A stretch of 64,000 nucleotides of DNA, taken from positions 620,001 to 684,000 of the forward strand of contig JABFRS010000002.1 in assembly GCA_013141055.1 (NCBI GenBank), given 5' to 3'. A model generated the notes under the pieces. That model saw only the letters and a list, made by a program, of their open reading frames with translations, did not search any database and was not told where the DNA came from. Of the stretch, positions 58,393 to 64,000 are shown piece by piece (within the stretch, counting starts at the first letter, position 1; the number at the start of each line of letters is the position of its first letter). The stretch is from Cyclobacteriaceae bacterium. Lineage in GTDB: Bacteria > Bacteroidota > Bacteroidia > Cytophagales > Cyclobacteriaceae. Made by a program: the position numbers and the translations under genes.

Positions 58393-60552
58393 TTATAAAT
58401 TTGGTAGTTGATTAATTGACTTGTTTTTAGTGATCGTGATGAATACTCCTGCCATCAGGAAATGTGGTGCAGGTTGAGTAACAGCACGACTGGCATATAC
58501 CCCATTTGCATCAGGTGTGCTGCTATACGTGTAACCAAAAATGTTGTCGCGTGCCAGGAGATTGGTGCAGGACAGATAAATTATCAACCAGTTTTTTGGT
58601 AAATAGGCGACGTTCGCACTGACATCATGATAGTCAGGTGTCTGATCAGAATTGAAGTTCTCATTGTTAGGATTATAATATGGTCTTCCACTGCTGTAGG
58701 AGTATGTGAATCCTAACTGTGATTTCAATTTTGTCACAAAGTGCTTATACACAAATGAAAAATTATGTTTGGATGCAAAGGTTGGTGTTGCTGAAGAAGG
58801 GAAATTCAGATAATCACGCTGAGTGTCCAGGAAGGAATATGAAATCCAGTAATCAACATTGCGCAGGGTTTGACTGTCCCTCCAGAAGAACTCCACTCCC
58901 TTTGCATATCCATTACCATTGTTATTTAATACAAATCCATCTGCATCCATGAACTTGACGAGGTCCTTGTATTTTTTGTAGTAAGTCTCAACCCTGAAAG
59001 TTCTCTTGTTATTAATGATCTGATAATTCAGGATGAAGTGTTCCGCTCTTTCGCTGTTAAGGTTGTTATTGACTCTCAGGTATTGATTCTGGGCCGATTG
59101 GCGAAAAGTTCCGTAGGCGAATGAAAATTGTCCTTGCTTGCCTGGACGATAGGCAAGTGATACTCTTGGGTCAAGTGAAGCCTGACGCAACAATGAATTG
59201 TATTCGGTCCGCATTCCACCCTTCACAACAAAATGATTACTGGCATATGCTTCCATTTCAACAAATGAAGCAGCGATGCTTTCATTAAAAGATGATGAAA
59301 ATGTTTGCAGAGAAATCTCGTCCTGCTTTGAGGCAGAATAGCTTCTGGCAATTAATTCTCCGCCAAATCTTAATTCGATCTTATCAGAAACAGAATTCTC
59401 CAGCACCAGCTTTGTATGAATTCCTTTTTCAACTTCTGTAGCAGGATGAAAATTGAATTGCGCTGCATTCTCATTGTAACTGTAAGCGAAACCACTTCGC
59501 AATGACCAGTTTTCATTCAGAGGTTTTTGATACGCAACGTTTCCATAACCATACCGGTTGGTGAGATCCATCCTCTGCTTAAGTTCCGGCTGATCAATGT
59601 CATGATTGTTAAGCGCAAAGGTTGAATGATTGAAGTTTCCAAATACTTTAAGCAGTCCATCTTTTCCAATCTGCTGGCGATAGGCAGAGCTCCCCTGAAA
59701 AGAAACAAGAGGATCAATCCAGTCAACACGCTGACTGAGGATACTGTAATAAGGACGGATGTTGGTGTATTGAATTTTCGCTGACGCCGATGCACGATCC
59801 CAAACCTGCGTGTGAGCGAGGTCAGTTCCCACCGATAAAAATCCAATGTCGGTCTGATTCATCTCAGCCTTATCCTTTGAACTAAGCACAAGAGCGGACG
59901 ACAAAGCTTGCCCATACTCAGCAGAATATCCACCGGTGCTGAAGCTTGTTCCTTTAAACATGAATGGAAGGAATCTTCCGCGGGAAGGAGTATTGGGAGC
60001 AGATGGACCGTATGCATCCAGCACAACAAGTCCATCAATGAATGTCCTTGTCTCATTACTGCCTCCACCCCGCACAAACAATCTGCCGCTCTCTCCTACT
60101 TTTGTAGTTCCTGGAAGTGTATTCAATGCGCCAGCGATATCAGCAGTAGCACCTGCAGTGGTTGCAATATCTACAGCTTTTAAAATGGTCCTTCTCTTTT
60201 CTTCACCTGCAGTGAATGAACCTGCAGAAATGGTCACAGCTTCCAGTTGATTGATCTCTTCCTTAAGAACAATGATCAATTCAATTGGCTTACCCGTTAT
60301 CTCAATGATTTGCTCAAAACTTTTATAGCCAACAAAAGTGGAGACTATCGTTTGAGTACCTGTTTCATTTGTCTTGAATGAAAAGGAACCATCCACCGCT
60401 GAACTTGCCCCATCGTATGTATCACGGATAGAAATGTTGGCACCTGGAATACCTTCTCCTTTTTCATCCAGGATCTTACCAGAAATAACAGACTGGGAGA
60501 ATGAAAGGAGGAAAAAATGAAGGAATGAAAGAGTTAGTAGTGTCGTTTTCAT
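58393..60552 (-). CDS. TonB-dependent receptor with carboxypeptidase-regulatory domain
   Basis: A 719-aa receptor: signal peptide 1-20, CarboxypepD_reg domain (VISGKILDEKGEGIPGANISI), a plug region (TTAGATADIAGALNTLPGT, GRLFVRGGGSNETRTFIDG), and a barrel ending FLMAGVFITITKNK. The barrel has the FSFVYKH/QLGFTYSYSSGRPYYN type strands of siderophore- or glycan-like receptors. It begins a minus-strand run with the TPR-like gene. Upstream lie two matching TGTCGCA palindromes that may regulate it or leuS. Confidence 0.92.
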   Translation of the reverse strand: MKTTLLTLSFLHFFLLSFSQSVISGKILDEKGEGIPGANISIRDTYDGASSAVDGSFSFKTNETGTQTIVSTFVGYKSFEQIIEITGKPIELIIVLKEEINQLEAVTISAGSFTAGEEKRRTILKAVDIATTAGATADIAGALNTLPGTTKVGESGRLFVRGGGSNETRTFIDGLVVLDAYGPSAPNTPSRGRFLPFMFKGTSFSTGGYSAEYGQALSSALVLSSKDKAEMNQTDIGFLSVGTDLAHTQVWDRASASAKIQYTNIRPYYSILSQRVDWIDPLVSFQGSSAYRQQIGKDGLLKVFGNFNHSTFALNNHDIDQPELKQRMDLTNRYGYGNVAYQKPLNENWSLRSGFAYSYNENAAQFNFHPATEVEKGIHTKLVLENSVSDKIELRFGGELIARSYSASKQDEISLQTFSSSFNESIAASFVEMEAYASNHFVVKGGMRTEYNSLLRQASLDPRVSLAYRPGKQGQFSFAYGTFRQSAQNQYLRVNNNLNSERAEHFILNYQIINNKRTFRVETYYKKYKDLVKFMDADGFVLNNNGNGYAKGVEFFWRDSQTLRNVDYWISYSFLDTQRDYLNFPSSATPTFASKHNFSFVYKHFVTKLKSQLGFTYSYSSGRPYYNPNNENFNSDQTPDYHDVSANVAYLPKNWLIIYLSCTNLLARDNIFGYTYSSTPDANGVYASRAVTQPAPHFLMAGVFITITKNKSINQLPNL

Positions 60553-60677
60553 ATGGCCTTTTTTGGCTGATTACACGACAAATCTGTCCTTTCGGGACAT
60601 GATTACTTAATAAGACCTACTGAACTGTTGGATGGTTAGGATGAACTGTATTAAATGATTTCTTTTTGGGGATAAGG

Positions 60678-60698
60678 GGTGTCGCAAAATGCGACACC
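60678..60698. promoter_or_regulatory. TGTCGCA palindrome, copy 1
   Basis: Arms GGTGTCGCA and TGCGACACC with a 3-base centre. It is the twin of 60932-60952, with identical arms. It lies about 125 bp upstream of the TonB receptor start. Protein operator or enhancer site is inferred. Confidence 0.6.
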
Positions 60699-60931
60699 TT
60701 AGAAGTACAGGCTTTAGACTTTGAAGCCAATCCGTCGCATCGGCTCAGCTTTAGGATTTAGCAACTCATTCAAATATTTAAAGATCAGTTTCACTTCTTC
60801 ATCTTGCTTTAAGGATCTTCTTTCAAGTTTTTGAAGCTTCAAATGTTAAATCCCTTCAAGGCAAGCAATCCTGAATTCCTGACATCTTTATAAGATTCAT
60901 CTCAGGAAGAATATTGGCATGCTTTAAAAGA

Positions 60932-60952
60932 GGTGTCGCAAATTGCGACACC
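60932..60952. promoter_or_regulatory. TGTCGCA palindrome, copy 2
   Basis: Identical 9-bp arms (GGTGTCGCA/TGCGACACC), 254 bp from copy 1 centre to centre, about 24 helical turns. It lies about 100 bp upstream of leuS. The 498-bp gap 60553-61050 otherwise shows no gene; a smaller TGTCC/GGACA palindrome is at 60585-60599. Confidence 0.6.
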
Positions 60953-61016
60953 TTATCAATGCACTTTAATTCACGGTGGCGATAAGAAAAACACTCCTAC
61001 TTTTCACCGATTAGGT

Positions 61017-61024
61017 TATTTTTG
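61017..61024 (+). promoter_or_regulatory. -7 promoter element upstream of leuS
   Basis: TATTTTTG fits TAnnTTTG, 26 bp before the leuS start. There is no clear TTTG at the usual spacing upstream, so this is a weak call. Confidence 0.4.
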
Positions 61025-61050
61025 CAGTCCATTAATAAATAACAGCAAGC

Positions 61051-64000
61051 ATGGCCGAATATTCGAAGGACGAGATCAGGAAAATTGAGGAAAAGTGGCG
61101 AAAACGTTGGATTGACAATAAGGTCTACAAGACTGAATTGGATACGGTCAAACCAAAGTACTACGTCCTCGACATGTTCCCATATCCGTCCGGTGCTGGC
61201 CTGCACGTTGGTCACCCGCTAGGATATATTGCATCCGATATTGTTGCCCGTTTTAAAAAGGTAAAAGGATTTAATGTACTGCATCCCATGGGCTTTGATG
61301 CCTTTGGCTTACCTGCCGAACAATATGCAATTGAACATGGCATCCATCCTGCAATCTCCACCCAGGAAAATATTCTGAACTTCAAGCGACAGCTTGGCAA
61401 GATCGGTTTCTGTTATGACTGGGATCGCGAAGTGCAGACCTGCGATCCGAAATATTACAAGTGGACGCAATGGATCTTCCTGCAAATCTTTGACAGCTGG
61501 TTCAACCGCAAGAAAGAAAAAGCAGAACGCATTGCTGAGCTGATCAGGATTTTTGAAGTCGAAGGAAACACGCATCATGCATTTCCAAATACAAAGTTCC
61601 GGTTAGCGAATGGAAAAGAAATTTTTACTTCCGCTGAATGGAAATCATTTAATGAAAAGACGCAGCAGGAAGTATTAATGCAATATCGTCTTGCGTATCT
61701 GGCCTACACTGACGTGAATTGGTGTGAAGCATTGGGAACCGTACTGGCGAATGATGAGGTGATTAACGGAGTCAGCTATCGAGGTGGATTTCCGGTAGTT
61801 AAACGACAGATGCGTCAATGGAGCTTGCGTATTACTGAATATGCAGAGCGTCTATTAAAAGGTCTTGATGAGATTGACTTTAGTGACTCCATGAAAGAGA
61901 TCCAGCGCAACTGGATTGGAAAGAGTGTTGGGGCGAAAGTTATATTCAATGTAAAGAGTGAGAAATCGGTAGTTCCTAACATGACCGTCTTTACAACTCG
62001 TCCTGAAACCATCTTTGGTGTTGACTTCATGGTGGTTGCTCCTGAGCACGAAATGGTGAAAGATATTACCAGCAAAGCACAGCAGGCAGATGTTGATGGC
62101 TATTTGAAATATGTTGAAAGCCGTTCTGAAATTGAGCGTATGGCCGAAGTGAAAAAGATCACTGGGGCTTTCACAGGAGCATATGCAATCAATCCGTTTA
62201 ATAATAAACAGATTCCGATCTGGATCAGTGAATATGTTTTAGCGGGTTATGGAACGGGTGCGATTATGGGTGTGCCTTGCGGTGATGAACGTGATCACAA
62301 GTTTGCCAAGCATTTTAAGCTTCCGATTACCAACATCATCGGCAAGTATTATGATTACATGGAGGCAAATCCAACATACGATGCAATTTTAGAAAATTCT
62401 GATTTTCTGAACGGCATGACAATGAAAGCTGCTATCGATGTGATCGTTGCAAAGCTTGTAGAGAAAGGTATTGGCACACGACAGGTAAATTACAAGATGC
62501 GTGATGCAGGATGGAGTCGTCAGCGCTATTGGGGAGAGCCATTCCCGGTAATCTTCCGTGATGACATGCCATACGCTATGGCTGAAAAAGATCTTCCGCT
62601 CACATTGCCTGAATCAGACAACTTTAAATCATCAGGTTCCGGTGAGGGACCATTAGCGAATCTTAAAGACTGGATCAACATTGGACCGAACGAAAAGAGA
62701 GATTCCAACACTATGCCGACACATGCGGGTGCTGCATGGTATTTTTTGCGTTATATGGATCCGCATAATGATAAAGAGTTTGCGGGAAAGAAATCGCTTG
62801 AGTATTGGAACCAGGTGGACGTGTATGTAGGAGGTTCCGAACATGCTGTAGCACACTTATTGTATGCAAGATTATGGACTAAGGTTCTGGCAGATCTTGG
62901 GTATTTGAATTTTGATGAGCCTTTTAAGAAGCTGATCAATCAGGGTAAGATTACAGGAGATTCAAGATTTGTATATCGTGCGTTCGTTACTTGCAATGGG
63001 GAGGCTTCTGCTCATCCAACCATTTTTATTTCCAATGGAGTACGGGAAGCCCTTTATCCAGAAGTGAAGAATCAGGATCTGGCTGAAAAGCAATCATTAA
63101 GCCGCTTATCAGCTGGTAAACAAATCACTCGTCAATTAGAGATTATAAACGAGAAATACAGAAAGGATGGCAAACTGCAGAGTGGTGAATTTAATATTTC
63201 ATTCGAGTCTTTTTCTCCACTTCATGTTGACATCAATATTGTTGATGGATTAGTTCTGAACACCGAAGCATTTAAGAAATGGAAGCCTGATTTTACTAAT
63301 GCTGAATTCATTCTCGAGGAAGACGGAAGCTACATCACAGGCTCAGCAATTGAAAAGATGAGCAAGTCATATTTCAATGTTGTCAATCCGGATCAGATCA
63401 TCGACAGTTACGGTGCCGACACATTACGTCTTTACGAGATGTTCCTTGGACCTTTGGAGCAATCGAAACCCTGGAACACCAATGGCATCGATGGCGTTTA
63501 TAAATTCCTGAGAAGATTCTGGAATCTGGCTCACGACTCAAACGCAAATTTCAAAGTCAGCGATGAAGCCCCTAACCGCGAGGAGTTAAAAATTCTTCAT
63601 AAAACACTGAAGAAGGTAGAACAGGATGTAGAGAATTTTTCATTCAACACTTCTGTAAGTGAGTTCATGATCTGCTCTAATGAATTGACCGCATTAAAAT
63701 GCAACAAGCGTGCGATCATTGAGCCTTTGGTAATCGCCCTCTCTCCTTTTGCCCCTCACATGACAGAGGAGTTGTGGGAAAAGCTTGGACATACAGATAG
63801 CGTTGTGAAAGCAACGTTCCCTCCCTTTGATGAAAGTTATTTAAAGGAAAGTGATTTCAATTATCCGATCTCTATCAATGGAAAGGTGCGCGCTGAAATG
63901 AGATTTGCCCTTGACATGCCAAAGGAGGATATTGAGAAAGTTGTTCTTGCTTCAGAGATTGTCATGAAGTGGACAGAAGGAAAAGCTCCTAAGAAGGTGA
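61051..64000 (+). CDS. leuS: Leucyl-tRNA synthetase, N-terminal and central part (truncated by window edge)
   Basis: An open frame of 983 codons from ATG 61051 to the window end without a stop. It shows the class I HIGH-type motif in MFPYPSGAGLHVGHPLGY, the PMGFDAFGLPAEQYA block, the CP1 editing region (TTRPETIFGVDFMVVAP, GVPCGDERDHKFA), and the KMSKS motif in EKMSKSYFN (codon near 63356). The length already reaches the usual full length plus a Bacteroidota-type insertion, and the C-terminal anticodon region is under way (FAPHMTEELWEKLG). LeuRS attaches leucine to tRNA-Leu. Confidence 0.97.
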   Translation, partial: MAEYSKDEIRKIEEKWRKRWIDNKVYKTELDTVKPKYYVLDMFPYPSGAGLHVGHPLGYIASDIVARFKKVKGFNVLHPMGFDAFGLPAEQYAIEHGIHPAISTQENILNFKRQLGKIGFCYDWDREVQTCDPKYYKWTQWIFLQIFDSWFNRKKEKAERIAELIRIFEVEGNTHHAFPNTKFRLANGKEIFTSAEWKSFNEKTQQEVLMQYRLAYLAYTDVNWCEALGTVLANDEVINGVSYRGGFPVVKRQMRQWSLRITEYAERLLKGLDEIDFSDSMKEIQRNWIGKSVGAKVIFNVKSEKSVVPNMTVFTTRPETIFGVDFMVVAPEHEMVKDITSKAQQADVDGYLKYVESRSEIERMAEVKKITGAFTGAYAINPFNNKQIPIWISEYVLAGYGTGAIMGVPCGDERDHKFAKHFKLPITNIIGKYYDYMEANPTYDAILENSDFLNGMTMKAAIDVIVAKLVEKGIGTRQVNYKMRDAGWSRQRYWGEPFPVIFRDDMPYAMAEKDLPLTLPESDNFKSSGSGEGPLANLKDWINIGPNEKRDSNTMPTHAGAAWYFLRYMDPHNDKEFAGKKSLEYWNQVDVYVGGSEHAVAHLLYARLWTKVLADLGYLNFDEPFKKLINQGKITGDSRFVYRAFVTCNGEASAHPTIFISNGVREALYPEVKNQDLAEKQSLSRLSAGKQITRQLEIINEKYRKDGKLQSGEFNISFESFSPLHVDINIVDGLVLNTEAFKKWKPDFTNAEFILEEDGSYITGSAIEKMSKSYFNVVNPDQIIDSYGADTLRLYEMFLGPLEQSKPWNTNGIDGVYKFLRRFWNLAHDSNANFKVSDEAPNREELKILHKTLKKVEQDVENFSFNTSVSEFMICSNELTALKCNKRAIIEPLVIALSPFAPHMTEELWEKLGHTDSVVKATFPPFDESYLKESDFNYPISINGKVRAEMRFALDMPKEDIEKVVLASEIVMKWTEGKAPKKV

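Noticed and set aside
60553-61050. Sigma-54 promoter near the TGTCGCA palindromes
   Set aside because: No GG-N10-GC promoter with acceptable flanks could be found.

Overview
The window reads as chromosomal DNA of a Bacteroidota bacterium, most likely Cytophagales. The signs are SusC-like TonB-dependent receptors with an N-terminal carboxypeptidase-regulatory domain, a DUF4249 partner, a type IX secretion sorting domain, LytS/LytTR two-component pairs, a ribosomal THX gene, and promoters of the TTTG-N19-TAnnTTTG type (perfect in front of the tRNA-Glu gene). Shine-Dalgarno sequences are not evident.

1-5.2 kb (minus strand): a trp operon in the order THX, trpL, trpE, trpG, trpD, trpC, trpF, trpB, with most junctions overlapping or a few bases apart. 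Between THX and trpE lies a 23-codon leader peptide with three consecutive Trp codons, followed by a hairpin with a U-tract. This is a classical ribosome-mediated attenuator that was not in the supplied gene models. 5.3-23.9 kb: mixed housekeeping and envelope genes (FlgO/HEAT protein, GNAT, YebC, GIN-domain lipoprotein, membrane sulfatase, beta-barrel protein, MFS exporter, IPT-repeat lipoprotein, a large GloVer-repeat T9SS cargo, a LytS/LytTR pair, a VOC protein). 23.95-25.54 kb: a gene-free repeat region with a 224-bp element bounded by perfect 20-bp terminal inverted repeats, several palindromes, an 11-copy 10-bp array and a ~400-bp degenerate 11-bp array. It is followed by a TonB-type receptor, a CPBP protease and a beta-lactamase-fold hydrolase.

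30.1-39.8 kb: an accessory region, clearly more AT-rich from about 32.6 kb, ending at the 3' side of tRNA-Glu(TTC). It holds a ParB-like/HAD pair, a membrane protein/ABC ATPase pair, a putative AbiC-type abortive-infection protein, several membrane-anchored coiled-coil proteins, at least six genes of 39-69 aa (five of them 39-56 aa), a zinc-ribbon-like protein, decayed sequence, and a compact three-gene operon with a HEPN-like RNase motif. No integrase or transposase is visible. The three-gene operon is the best candidate for an undescribed defence-type system.

40-64 kb: core genes resume with GAPDH, two tandem paralogous small exported proteins sharing conserved upstream DNA, a class III aminotransferase, an orphan Fic-type winged helix, HslV, pyruvate dehydrogenase E2, a peptidase/beta-propeller/beta-barrel fusion, a DUF4249/TonB receptor pair, a 41-aa membrane microprotein overlapping a bestrophin gene, DoxX, DUF3667, a second LytS/LytTR pair, another TonB receptor, a pair of identical-arm TGTCGCA palindromes, and the 5' part of leuS, which runs off the window. 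Function calls rest on motifs read by eye; no database search was possible.
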